Source: Planctomycetota bacterium
Lineage (GTDB): Bacteria; Planctomycetota; UBA1135; GCA-002686595
DNA: 38,881 bases
Direction: 5' to 3'
NCBI GenBank assembly: GCA_020638875.1
Contig: JACKHS010000027.1
Location: forward strand, 1-38,881
This document shows positions 7,060 to 15,189 of this stretch, one piece after another. Position numbers and translations under genes: made by a program. The first letter of the stretch is position 1. The number at the start of each line of letters is the position of its first letter. A model generated the notes under the pieces. That model was given only the letters and a program-made list of their open reading frames with translations. It was not told the DNA's origin and made no database searches.

Positions 7060-9177
7060 ATGGTCCGCCTCCTCTCGGCCCGCTCGATCGGGTCCCTGAC
7101 CGTCGCCGGTCTGCTCGGCCTCGGCACCTTCGCCCTCGTCGGGCGCGACGCGCAGGGCGTCGGCACGTCCGCCAACCTGCCCCTGCCCACCACGCTGGTC
7201 GACTTCTTCCAGCCCGGCACGCAGGAGAACACGCTCGTCGCCAACCCGCTGCAGGACGCGCTCAACTGCCGCATCTGCCACGGCAACTACGACCCGAGCA
7301 CCGCGCCCTACGACCAGTGGGTCGGAAGCATGATGGCGCAGGCGACGCGCGACCCGATGTTCCACGCGGCGCTCGCCATCGCGAACCAGGACGCGTCGTT
7401 CGCCGGCGACCTGTGCCTGCGCTGCCACACGCCCAAGGGCTGGCTGCAGGGCCACAGCGTGCCGACCGACGGCTCCGCGCTGGACGCGAACGCCGGCGAG
7501 TACGACGGCGTCACCTGCCACGTCTGCCACCGCATGGTGGACCCGGTCTACGACGCGAACGCGAACCCGATCGAGGACCAGGCGATCCTCGCGGCGCTCG
7601 TGCCGCAGATGGGCGCCCAGCCCGACAGCGCGCAGTACGTCATCGACCCCGACGACAACCGCCGCGGGCCGTTCGACCTCGGTCCCGGCTTCTTCTGGCA
7701 CAACTTCCGCCAGTCGCCCTTCCACCAGGAGTCGCTGCAGTGCGGCACGTGCCACGACGTGTCGAACCCGGCCTTCACGCGCCAGCAGGACGGCACCTAC
7801 GCGCTGAACGCGGTCAACACGCCGCACCCGACCCACGACAAGCGCGACAAGTTCCCGGTCGAGCGCACCTTCAGCGAGTGGAGCGCGAGCCAGTTCGCCG
7901 TCGAGGCGATCGAGATGGGCGGGCGCTTCGGCGGCAACAAGACCGCGGTCGCCTCGTGCCAGGACTGCCACATGCCCGACACGTCGGGCGGCGCGTGCGC
8001 GCCGGGCTACGGCCCGATCCAGCGCAACGACCTGCCGATGCACAAGTTCACCGGCGGCAACACCTGGGTGCTGCGCGCGATCGACGACCTCTACCCCGAC
8101 TGGGAGACGAACCTCACGCCGGCCATCATCGAGGACGCGATCACCGAGAACCTCGGCATGCTCGCGAACGCGGCGGACCTCGAGACGTGGTTCCGCGGCA
8201 GCAACCTCGTCGTGCGCGTGGTCAACCAGACCGGCCACAAGCTGCCCACCGGGTACCCCGAGGGACGGCGCATGTGGCTGAACGTCAAGCTCTTCAGCCG
8301 CGGCGGCGCGCTGCTGCAGGAGTACGGCCACTACGACGTCCCCAGCGCGACGCTGACGACGGGCAACACGACGGTGTTCGAGGCCAAGCTCGGCATGGAC
8401 GCCGCGGTGGCGACGGCGGCCGGGCTCACGGCCGGTGAGAGCTTCCACTTCGTGCTCAACAACACGGTCGTCAAGGACAACCGCATCCCGCCGCGCGGCT
8501 TCACCGCCGCCGCGTTCGACGCGGTGCAGTCCCCGCCCGTCGGCGAGACCTTCATGGAGGAGCAGTACTGGCACGACAGCACCTTCGCGCTCGTCCCCGG
8601 CACGCACCGCGCGGTGGTCACGCTGTACTACCAGACGACCTCGAAGGAGTACGCCGAGTTCCTGCGCGACACGAACCTCGACCAGCAGAACCCCAACAAC
8701 CCCGGTCAGGTCGCCTACGACAAGTGGGTGCAGTTCGGCAAGAGCGCGCCGGCGCAGATGGCGAGCGCGCAGGCCGTGCGCGAGGCGAGCCAGTGCGCCG
8801 AGCCGATCCAGTACGGCGTGTCGTCGACCACCTCCGGCGGCTCGAAGGTCGTGCTGGCGCCGGTCGGCCTCCCGATGGTCTCGGCGGCGAACTTCAAGCT
8901 GAACGTCTCCGGCGGCCCGGCCAACGCCTTCGGCATCATCTACCAGGGCACGGAGACGGCCTCGGTGCCCTACATGGGCGGCACGCGCCTCGTGGGCGGC
9001 ACGCTCTCGCGGCTGACCACGGTGCACCTCACGCCGGCCGGCGGGACGCAGGTCCCCGTGCCGCTGAACGGCGCGCAGGTCGGCAGCGACCTGTACTTCC
9101 AGGTCTGGCTGCGCGACATCGGCCTGCCGCAGGGCGTGGCCCTGTCGAACGGCCTGCGCATCGACGTGTGCAACTGA
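7060..9177 (+). CDS. Exported pentaheme c-type cytochrome with shared C-terminal domain
   Basis: 705 residues. An N-terminal hydrophobic stretch (residues ~10-27) serves as signal or anchor. Five CxxCH haem-binding motifs: CRICH at 70, CLRCH at 119, CHVCH at 153, CGTCH at 228 and CQDCH at 300; further histidines nearby could be distal ligands. The layout resembles cytochrome c554/multihaem electron-transfer proteins. Past the haem domain comes VNQTGHKLPTGYPEGRRMWLNV, beginning a beta-rich domain seen in other large bacterial multihaem cytochromes. From about residue 590 the tail (LVGGTLSRL, LYFQVWLRD, ALSNGLRIDVCN) is a divergent copy of the C-terminal domain at 4579 and 12019. Electron donor and acceptor are unknown; periplasmic or surface electron transfer is the likely role. 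Confidence 0.9.
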   Translation: MVRLLSARSIGSLTVAGLLGLGTFALVGRDAQGVGTSANLPLPTTLVDFFQPGTQENTLVANPLQDALNCRICHGNYDPSTAPYDQWVGSMMAQATRDPMFHAALAIANQDASFAGDLCLRCHTPKGWLQGHSVPTDGSALDANAGEYDGVTCHVCHRMVDPVYDANANPIEDQAILAALVPQMGAQPDSAQYVIDPDDNRRGPFDLGPGFFWHNFRQSPFHQESLQCGTCHDVSNPAFTRQQDGTYALNAVNTPHPTHDKRDKFPVERTFSEWSASQFAVEAIEMGGRFGGNKTAVASCQDCHMPDTSGGACAPGYGPIQRNDLPMHKFTGGNTWVLRAIDDLYPDWETNLTPAIIEDAITENLGMLANAADLETWFRGSNLVVRVVNQTGHKLPTGYPEGRRMWLNVKLFSRGGALLQEYGHYDVPSATLTTGNTTVFEAKLGMDAAVATAAGLTAGESFHFVLNNTVVKDNRIPPRGFTAAAFDAVQSPPVGETFMEEQYWHDSTFALVPGTHRAVVTLYYQTTSKEYAEFLRDTNLDQQNPNNPGQVAYDKWVQFGKSAPAQMASAQAVREASQCAEPIQYGVSSTTSGGSKVVLAPVGLPMVSAANFKLNVSGGPANAFGIIYQGTETASVPYMGGTRLVGGTLSRLTTVHLTPAGGTQVPVPLNGAQVGSDLYFQVWLRDIGLPQGVALSNGLRIDVCN

Positions 9178-9203
9178 GCTGACCGCTCGTAGCCTGCGAC
9201 ACC

Positions 9204-9243
9204 CGGCCGGGCTCGATGGACACTGCTCCATCGAGCCCGGCCG
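9204..9243 (+). terminator. 17-bp perfect hairpin terminator after the cytochrome gene
   Basis: Left arm 9204-9220 and right arm 9227-9243 are exact inverted repeats around the loop CACTGC. No U-tract follows. It starts 27 bases after the stop at 9177 and ends 24 bases before the next ATG. Confidence 0.8.
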
Positions 9244-9253
9244 CGTCGTCGGG

Positions 9254-9259
9254 TACCCT
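9254..9259 (+). promoter_or_regulatory. Putative -10 box (TACCCT) for the AsmA-like gene, near-leaderless
   Basis: TACCCT ends 7 bases before the ATG at 9267, so transcription would begin close to the start codon. The -35 would fall inside the preceding hairpin arm; none is convincing. Confidence 0.35.
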
Positions 9260-9266
9260 GGGCGCC

Positions 9267-10157
9267 ATGAAGTGCCTCCTGAAGCTCGTGGTGATGTTCG
9301 TCCTGGTGCTCGTGCTCGGCGTCGTCGGCCTGGGGTTCCTGCTCGACCCGGCGGCCGAGCAGGCGGTCTCGAAGGGTCTCACGGCCGCGACGGGCTGCAC
9401 GTCCAGCCTCGGCGCGGCCGACGTGGGCCTGCTGTCCGGCGGCGTGCGCTTCGAGCGCCTCGAGGTGCAGAACCCGCCCGGCTTCCGCGCCGAGCCGCTG
9501 CTCTCGATGGGCGCGCTGGGCGTGAACTGGGACACGGCCTCGCTGCTCTCGGACGAGGTGCAGGTGAAGGACGTCGAGCTGTCCGACCTCGTGCTGTCGC
9601 TCGAGCTGAAGGGCGGTGAGTCCAACGTGAAGCCGGTGATCGATCGCCTGCGCCAGCTCTCGCAGTCGAGCGGCGGCGGCGCTGACGAGCCCGGCGGCCC
9701 CGCGCCCGAGGGCGGCGGCGACTCCGGCGGCGGCGGCAAGAAGGTCAACATCGAGCAGGTGCGCGTGTCGGGCGTGCGCACCGACCTGCACGTCACCGGC
9801 GTGCCCGGCGTCGAGGGCGACTACTCGGTCAGCGTGCCGGCGTTCGTCATCGAGGACCTCGGCAACGGCGAGAACAGCGCCACGCTCGGCGAGTGGAGCG
9901 CGCGCATCCTCCAGGTGACGCTGCAGAAGGTGCAGGAGGCCGGCGCGGGCACCTTCCCCGGCGAGTGGCAGACGCTGCTCACGGGCAACCTCGACGCGCT
10001 GAAGCAGGGCGCGCTCGACGCGTTGAAGGACGAGGCGCAGAAGCAGCTCGAGGGTCAGCTCGAGAACCTGCCCGAGGACGTGAAGTCGGGGATCGACGCG
10101 CTCAAGAAGAAGAGCGGCGGCCTCGGCGGCCTGCTCGGCGGCGACGACAAGCAGTGA
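9267..10157 (+). CDS. AsmA-like envelope protein
   Basis: 296 residues. The start MKCLLKLVVMFVLVLVLGVVGLGFLLDP is a single N-terminal membrane segment, which favours ATG 9267 over the upstream ATG at 9216 that would add 17 unlikely residues and fall inside the terminator hairpin. The next segment, AASKG-like then GCTSSLGAADVGLLSGGVRFERLEVQNPPGF, is the hallmark opening of AsmA/DUF748-type proteins, where an amphipathic beta-groove stands in the periplasm. A Gly/Pro-rich linker lies near residues 140-160. A helical C-terminal part (LLTGNLDALKQGALDALKDEAQKQLEGQLENLP) ends in a Gly-rich tail. AsmA-family proteins are linked to lipid transport or envelope homeostasis; at this size a specific job cannot be named. 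It converges with the sulfatase-fold gene, ending 13 bases from it. Confidence 0.75.
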   Translation: MKCLLKLVVMFVLVLVLGVVGLGFLLDPAAEQAVSKGLTAATGCTSSLGAADVGLLSGGVRFERLEVQNPPGFRAEPLLSMGALGVNWDTASLLSDEVQVKDVELSDLVLSLELKGGESNVKPVIDRLRQLSQSSGGGADEPGGPAPEGGGDSGGGGKKVNIEQVRVSGVRTDLHVTGVPGVEGDYSVSVPAFVIEDLGNGENSATLGEWSARILQVTLQKVQEAGAGTFPGEWQTLLTGNLDALKQGALDALKDEAQKQLEGQLENLPEDVKSGIDALKKKSGGLGGLLGGDDKQ

Positions 10158-10170
10158 CGGCGCGCGCGGG

Positions 10171-11733
10171 CTACTCGTCGCGGCCCGCGCTCGACTCGCC
10201 CGGCTTCTGCTCGCCCGCGTAGCCCAGCGCGCGTAGGCGGCGCAGCACCTCCTCCGTCTGCGTCGCGTTGAAGCGCGAGAGCGGCGGGTCCTGCGCGGAG
10301 CTCCACACGGCCAGGTCGCGCTGCAGGCGCGGCAGCTCGGCTTGCGCGCGCGGCGTGGGCGCGAGGAAGAGATCGCGCGTCTCGCCCGGGTCCTCCTCGA
10401 GGTCGAAGAGCTGGAAGCGCCCGAGGTACGGCGCCTCGATCAGCTTCCAGCGTCCGCGCCGCAGCGCGCGCGGCTTGCGCTGCCCGGCCCACGGCGAGGC
10501 TTGCTCGAGGCCGACCACCGGCTGCGTGGCCTCGCAGAAGACGGCGCGGTCGGGCAGCGGCGCGCCGTCGAGCGCGGGCACCAGGCTGACGCCGTCGACG
10601 GGCGCGGGCAGCGTGAGGCCGAGCAGATCCGCGAGCGTGGGCAGCACGTCCACACCCGAGCTCAACCCGGCGATGCGACGCCCGGCGCCGCGGCCGTCGG
10701 GCAGGCGCACGATCAGCGGCACGTGCACGTTCGTCTGGTAGACCCACGCGCCGTGGTGCCAGTGGTCGGCGTGCTCCCAGAACGTCTCGCCGTGGTCCCC
10801 CACCACGACGACGACGCAGTCGTCGAGCACGCCGCGCGCGGCCAGCCCGTCGAGCAGTCGGCCGACGTGACGGTCGAGGTAGGCGAGCTCGCCGGCGTAG
10901 AGCTGCGCGAAGGTCTCGTCGGGCTCGAACGGCTGGCCGTCGCTGCCGTCCAGCAGCACGTCCGAGACGCCTTCGTTGAAGAGGTCGCGCGGCGGCGAGC
11001 CGGCCGCCTGCTGGTGGCGGATCGCCTGCACGTTGATGTCGAGCTGCGTGACCCGCCGCGGCTTGCCCGGCCCGGCATACTCCGCGGCGAACGGCTCGGG
11101 CGGGTCGTACGGCGCGTGCGCGTCGAAGAAGTGCGCGAACAGGAACAGCCGCTCGTCCGTGCCCACGCGATCGACGTAGTCGAGCACCGCGTCGGTGACG
11201 CGCTCCGCGCGGCGCTGGTCCTGGTCGGCGTAGCTCGCCTCGACCTCGATGTCGAAGTCCTGGTCCCAGTGCGCGAAGCCCTGGTCGACGTCGAACATCT
11301 GGTCGAGCGCGAAGGAGGCCACGAAGCCCGCGGTGCGGAAGCCCGCCCGGCCCAGGAGCTCGGCCGCGAGCTCGTCCTCCTCGGGCACCATGAAGCCGTT
11401 GCGCGGCACGCCGTGCCGGCGCGGGTAGAGCCCGGTGAAGATCGACGTGTGCGAGGCCAGCGTGGTCGTCGCGGCCGCCGAGCAGTCCTCGAACAGCGCG
11501 CCCTCGGCGGCCAGGGCGTCCAGGCGCGGCGTACGGGCGCGCGTGCCGCCGTAGCAGCCGAGCTGGTCCGCGCGGGTGGTGTCCAGGCTGATCAGCAGGA
11601 CGTGCTTGTAGGGCCCCTCGTAGGTCGCGCGGCTGCAGGCGCCCAGGGCGAGCACGAGGCCCGCGCCCAGCGCGAGGCGGGCAGGCGGGAGCAGGCGGCG
11701 GAGGGGGGCTCGGAAGGCTCGGCGGCGGCGCAT
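10171..11733 (-). CDS. Sulfatase-fold (alkaline-phosphatase superfamily) lipoprotein
   Basis: 520 residues. A basic, hydrophobic N-terminus ends in a lipobox (LALGAC, Cys33). The domain opens HVLLISLDTTRADQLGCYGG; the active-site strip is T91-L-A-S-H-T-S-I-F-T-G, so Thr occupies the formylglycine position and His the usual Arg. FAHFFDAHAPYDPP, VVVGDHGETFWEHADHW, VYQTNVHVPLIVR and a C-terminal FQLFDLEEDPGETRDLF follow, giving a complete metal-binding set. Probable function is hydrolysis or transfer of a sulfo- or phospho-group in the periplasm, substrate unknown. The ATG at 11733 was taken because it gives the signal peptide; the open frame extends upstream without meaning. Divergent from the sugar dehydrogenase gene. 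Confidence 0.88.
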   Translation of the reverse strand: MRRRRAFRAPLRRLLPPARLALGAGLVLALGACSRATYEGPYKHVLLISLDTTRADQLGCYGGTRARTPRLDALAAEGALFEDCSAAATTTLASHTSIFTGLYPRRHGVPRNGFMVPEEDELAAELLGRAGFRTAGFVASFALDQMFDVDQGFAHWDQDFDIEVEASYADQDQRRAERVTDAVLDYVDRVGTDERLFLFAHFFDAHAPYDPPEPFAAEYAGPGKPRRVTQLDINVQAIRHQQAAGSPPRDLFNEGVSDVLLDGSDGQPFEPDETFAQLYAGELAYLDRHVGRLLDGLAARGVLDDCVVVVVGDHGETFWEHADHWHHGAWVYQTNVHVPLIVRLPDGRGAGRRIAGLSSGVDVLPTLADLLGLTLPAPVDGVSLVPALDGAPLPDRAVFCEATQPVVGLEQASPWAGQRKPRALRRGRWKLIEAPYLGRFQLFDLEEDPGETRDLFLAPTPRAQAELPRLQRDLAVWSSAQDPPLSRFNATQTEEVLRRLRALGYAGEQKPGESSAGRDE

Positions 11734-11788
11734 GGGCGTCGGAGGGGGCTCTCGCGGGCGATGGCGGGCACCGAGCGTACGGCTCGGC

Positions 11789-11817
11789 TTGACACCTCCT
11801 AGAACTCGGTCGAGAAT
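11789..11817 (+). promoter_or_regulatory. Putative sigma70 promoter of the PQQ-type sugar dehydrogenase gene
   Basis: A perfect TTGACA (11789-11794), a 17-base spacer, and GAGAAT (11812-11817; four of six to TATAAT), in a GC-rich background where such a match is unexpected. The leader to the ATG at 12019 would be about 195 bases. Confidence 0.5.
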
Positions 11818-12018
11818 TCCCGGGGTCTCCAGGTCCGCCCGGCCGTCCCCCGCGGGCGGTCTCGGCTCTCCGCAGGCAGCGGCTCGCCTCCCGGCAGGGG
11901 CGCTCCGCACCCGGCGGAAAGCGGCCGCCGCGCGCACGTAGCCGGTTGCCTCGCGCCCCGGGAGACCTATGGCCCCCGGACCCAGCTCTCCTTCCCCCGC
12001 CCGGCCCCACCCGACTCC

Positions 12019-13596
12019 ATGCGTTTCCACCAGCTCTCGCTCGGCATCCTCGCCGGTCTCGTCGCGACCGTCTCGGCCTCCTCGGCCTCGGCCCAGGCCC
12101 TGCAGGTCACGCAGATCGGCGCCGGCTTCACCAGCCCGCTCTTCGTCTGCTCGCCCCCCGGGGACACCCACCGCCTGTTCGTCGTCGAGCAGACCGGCCG
12201 CGTCAAGATCATCAAGGACGGCACGCTGCTCGCGACGCCGTTCATCAACATCGACCCGCTGACCAACGGCGGCGGCGAGGCGGGCCTGCTCGGCATGGCC
12301 TTCCACCCGAACTACGCCTCGAACGGCAAGTTCTACCTGTCGTACACGAACACGTCGGGCAACTCGATGATCCGCCAGTACCAGGTCAGCGCGAACCCCG
12401 ACGTGGCGGACGCGGCGACCTTCACGGACATCTTCGGCCCGCTCACGCAGCCCTTCTCGAACCACAACGGCGGCTGCATCCAGTTCGGCGCCGACGGCAA
12501 GCTCTACGCCGGCTACGGCGACGGCGGCAGCGCCAACGACCCGGGCAACCGCGCGCAGAACCCGACGCTGCTGCTCGGCAAGATCCTGCGCTTCGACGTC
12601 GACCTCGCGGCGCCCTACATCCCGGCCGACAACCCGTTCGTCGGCGACGCCTCGACCGACGACCTGATCTGGGCGCTCGGCATGCGCAACCCGTGGCGCT
12701 TCAGCTTCGACCGCCAGACCGGCGACCTGTGGATCGGCGACGTCGGTCAGGGCGCGCGCGAGGAGGTCGACTTCGAGCTGGCCGGCAACGGCGGCCAGAA
12801 CTACGGCTGGCGCTGCATGGAGGGCTTCAACTGCACGGGCCTCTCCGGCTGCACCTGCAACGGCGCGGGCATCACCCTGCCGGTGCACGACTACAGCCAC
12901 AGCCTCGGCTGCTCGATCACCGGCGGCTACCGCTACCGCGGCGCCGCCATGCCGAACTTCGTCGGCCGCTACTTCTTCGGCGACTACTGCTCGGCCCGCG
13001 TCTGGTCGTTCGACTTCAACGGCACGGCCATCTCGAACCTCGTCGAGCACACCACCGACCTGGCCATCCCGGGCGCCGAGCAGATCACCTCGTTCGGCGA
13101 GGACGCCAACGGCGAGCTCTACATCTGCGACTTCACCGGCGGCGAGATCTGGCGCATCGAAGAGGAGTGCCCCGGCGGCGTGACGAGCTACTGCACCGCG
13201 GCGCCGAACTCGGTCGGCCCGGGCTGCTTCCTCGGCACGGGCGGCTCGGTGAGCCTCTCGAGCAACGACTTCACGCTCGTGGCCAGCGCCGCGGCGCCGA
13301 ACAAGCCGGGCCTGTTCTACTACGGTCCGAACCAGATCTCGGCGCCCTTCGGCGACGGCTTCCGCTGCGTCGGCGGCGGCTCGCTCGGCATCTTCCGTCT
13401 GTCCCCGCCGGTCACCGCGGACGCCTTCGGCGACGCGGGGCGCGCGGTGGACTTCACGGTCTCGCCGGCGAACTCCGGGCCGGGCATGATCACCGCGGGC
13501 TCGACCTGGAACTTCCAGTTCTGGTACCGCGACCCGGCCGCCGGCGGCTCGGGCTTCAACCTCTCCAACGCGGTCTCGGCGACGTTCTGCCCGTGA
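12019..13596 (+). CDS. PQQ-dependent sugar dehydrogenase-like (GSDH/Hedgehog-interacting-type beta-propeller), secreted, with shared C-terminal domain
   Basis: 525 residues. Signal peptide MRFHQLSLGILAGLVATVSASSASAQ. A six-bladed soluble-glucose-dehydrogenase-type propeller follows: RLFVVEQTGRVKIIKDG, GLLGMAFHPNYASNGKFYLSYTN, NHNGGCIQFGADGKLYAGYGDGG, DDLIWALGMRNPWRFSFDRQTGDLWIGDVGQ, YGWRCMEG, and FGEDANGELYICDFTGGEIWRI ending near residue 390. In characterised members such propellers oxidise aldoses with PQQ; many homologues are uncharacterised, so activity is inferred. Residues ~395-525 are the shared tail: SYCTAAPNSVGPGC, FTLVASAAAPNKPGLFYYG, FGDGFRCVGGG, WNFQFWYRDPAAGGSGFNLSNAVSATFCP. A hairpin terminator follows at 13635. 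Confidence 0.9.
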   Translation: MRFHQLSLGILAGLVATVSASSASAQALQVTQIGAGFTSPLFVCSPPGDTHRLFVVEQTGRVKIIKDGTLLATPFINIDPLTNGGGEAGLLGMAFHPNYASNGKFYLSYTNTSGNSMIRQYQVSANPDVADAATFTDIFGPLTQPFSNHNGGCIQFGADGKLYAGYGDGGSANDPGNRAQNPTLLLGKILRFDVDLAAPYIPADNPFVGDASTDDLIWALGMRNPWRFSFDRQTGDLWIGDVGQGAREEVDFELAGNGGQNYGWRCMEGFNCTGLSGCTCNGAGITLPVHDYSHSLGCSITGGYRYRGAAMPNFVGRYFFGDYCSARVWSFDFNGTAISNLVEHTTDLAIPGAEQITSFGEDANGELYICDFTGGEIWRIEEECPGGVTSYCTAAPNSVGPGCFLGTGGSVSLSSNDFTLVASAAAPNKPGLFYYGPNQISAPFGDGFRCVGGGSLGIFRLSPPVTADAFGDAGRAVDFTVSPANSGPGMITAGSTWNFQFWYRDPAAGGSGFNLSNAVSATFCP

Positions 13597-13634
13597 TCGC
13601 TCCCGCGCCGCGGTGACCGCGGACGCCCGCTCGA

Positions 13635-13666
13635 CGCGAGGGTCGGCCCCCGGGCCGGCCCTCGCG
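13635..13666 (+). terminator. 14-bp hairpin terminator after the sugar dehydrogenase gene
   Basis: Arms 13635-13648 and 13653-13666 pair with a single G-T wobble around a four-base loop. It begins 38 bases after the stop at 13596 and has no T-run. Confidence 0.7.
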
Positions 13667-13734
13667 CGCGTTCCGGGCGGACGTGCGCGCGCCGTGGGCG
13701 AGCCGCCGCGCGGCTCGCGGACGGGCTGCGCGCC

Positions 13735-13763
13735 TTGGAGGCCCGCCGCGGGCCTGCTAGGTT
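13735..13763 (+). promoter_or_regulatory. Putative promoter of the third sulfatase-fold/GT39 operon
   Basis: TTGGAG (13735-13740), a 17-base spacer, TAGGTT (13758-13763) preceded by TGC. The ATG at 13774 is only 10 bases after the -10 box, so the leader would be a few bases at most. Confidence 0.45.
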
Positions 13764-13773
13764 CCCCCGCGCC

Positions 13774-15189
13774 ATGCTCTCCCTCCCCCGCTCCCTCGCG
13801 CTGACGGCGCTGGCCGCGCTCGCCGGCGCGTGCGGCGGCGCGCCGGCGGCGGGGCCGCCCAACGTGCTGCTCGTGGTGCTCGACACCACGCGGGCCGCGG
13901 ACCTGGGCTGCTACGGCGGCGCGCGCGGGCTCACGCCGCGCCTCGACGCGCTGGCCGCCGAGGGGCTGCGCTTCGCGCACGCCTCGGCGCACGCGCCCTG
14001 GACGCTGCCCTCGACCGCCAGCCTGTTCACGTCGCGCCTGCCGGAGGAGCACGGCGCGGGCGGCGCGCTCGACCTCGGGCCGCTACGCCGCGGCGGTCAG
14101 CCGAGCGTCGACTTCCACGCGCTGGCGCCCGAGGTCGACACGCTGGCCGAGGCCTTCGCCGCCGCGGGCTGGCGCACGGCCGCCGTCGTCAACGTCGACT
14201 TCCTCGACCGGCCCTTCGGCCTGACACAGGGGTTCGAGCACGTGGACGCGGCCTGGAGCGCGTCGAACGACGAGGTGCGCGACGCGCGCGGCACGACCGA
14301 CGCGGCGCTCGCGTGGCTCGACGGGGCGCGCGGCGCGGCGCCCTTCTTCCTGCTGGTGCACTACTTCGACCCGCACGCGGTCTACGCGCCGCCGGCCGAG
14401 TACCGCCGGCGTTTCGCCGCGCCGCAGGACCGCGGGCCGCAAGGGCTCGTGTTCGGCACGCGCGAGCAGATGCTGCTGTTGCGCGCCGGGCGGCTCGAGC
14501 TCGACCCGGCGCTCGTGGCGCGCGCCAAGGGGCTCTACGACGGCGAGCTGGCGTACCTCGACGCGCAAGTGGGGCGCCTGCTCGACGGGCTCGCCGCGCG
14601 CGGGCTCGAGCGCGACACGCTGGTGGTCGTGACCGCCGATCACGGCGAGGAGTTCCGCGAGCACGGCGGCTTCGAGCACGGGCACACGCTGTACGAGGAG
14701 CTCCTGCACGTCCCGCTGCTCGTGCGCTTCCCCGGCCGCGTGCCGGCGGGTGCGGTGCGCAGCGACCGCGTCGGGCTGATCGACGTCGCGCCGACCGTGT
14801 GCGCGCTGGCCGGCGTCGCCGCGCCGGCGGGCTTCCGCGGCCACGACCTCCTGGCCCGCGACTTCGCGCCGCGGCCGCTGCTCGCGCACGGGAACTTCTG
14901 GGGCCCGGCGCTGTCGAGCTGGACCTCCGGGCGCTGGAAGCTCGTGCTCGTGCCGGAGGCGGACGGCGCCGAGCGCGCCGAGCTGTACGACCTCGAGGCC
15001 GACCCGGGCGAGGCGCGCGACCTCGCCGCGACCGAGCCCGCGCGCGCGGCCGAGCTGCGCGCCGAGCTCGACGCCGCGCGCGCCCTCCTGCGCGCGCGCG
15101 CGCGCGGCGAGGCGGTCGAGCTCTCGCCCGACGAACGCCGCCGGCTCGAAGCGCTGGGCTACCTCGGCGCGGGAGACGACGCGCGATGA
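13774..15189 (+). CDS. Sulfatase-fold (alkaline-phosphatase superfamily) lipoprotein
   Basis: 471 residues. Signal peptide with lipobox (LAGAC, Cys20), then NVLLVVLDTTRAADLGCYGG. The active-site strip reads T77-L-P-S-T-A-S-L-F-T-S: Thr at the formylglycine position and Thr in place of the Arg/His. Also present are LVHYFDPHAVYAPP, VVTADHGEEFREHGGFEHG, LLHVPLLVRFPG, and a C-terminal AELYDLEADPGEARDLAATEP. The TGA overlaps the ATG of the next gene (ATGA, 15186-15189), so the two are translationally coupled and probably act on the same molecule. Start set at the signal-peptide ATG; an upstream ATG at 13735 overlaps the promoter boxes. Confidence 0.88.
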   Translation: MLSLPRSLALTALAALAGACGGAPAAGPPNVLLVVLDTTRAADLGCYGGARGLTPRLDALAAEGLRFAHASAHAPWTLPSTASLFTSRLPEEHGAGGALDLGPLRRGGQPSVDFHALAPEVDTLAEAFAAAGWRTAAVVNVDFLDRPFGLTQGFEHVDAAWSASNDEVRDARGTTDAALAWLDGARGAAPFFLLVHYFDPHAVYAPPAEYRRRFAAPQDRGPQGLVFGTREQMLLLRAGRLELDPALVARAKGLYDGELAYLDAQVGRLLDGLAARGLERDTLVVVTADHGEEFREHGGFEHGHTLYEELLHVPLLVRFPGRVPAGAVRSDRVGLIDVAPTVCALAGVAAPAGFRGHDLLARDFAPRPLLAHGNFWGPALSSWTSGRWKLVLVPEADGAERAELYDLEADPGEARDLAATEPARAAELRAELDAARALLRARARGEAVELSPDERRRLEALGYLGAGDDAR

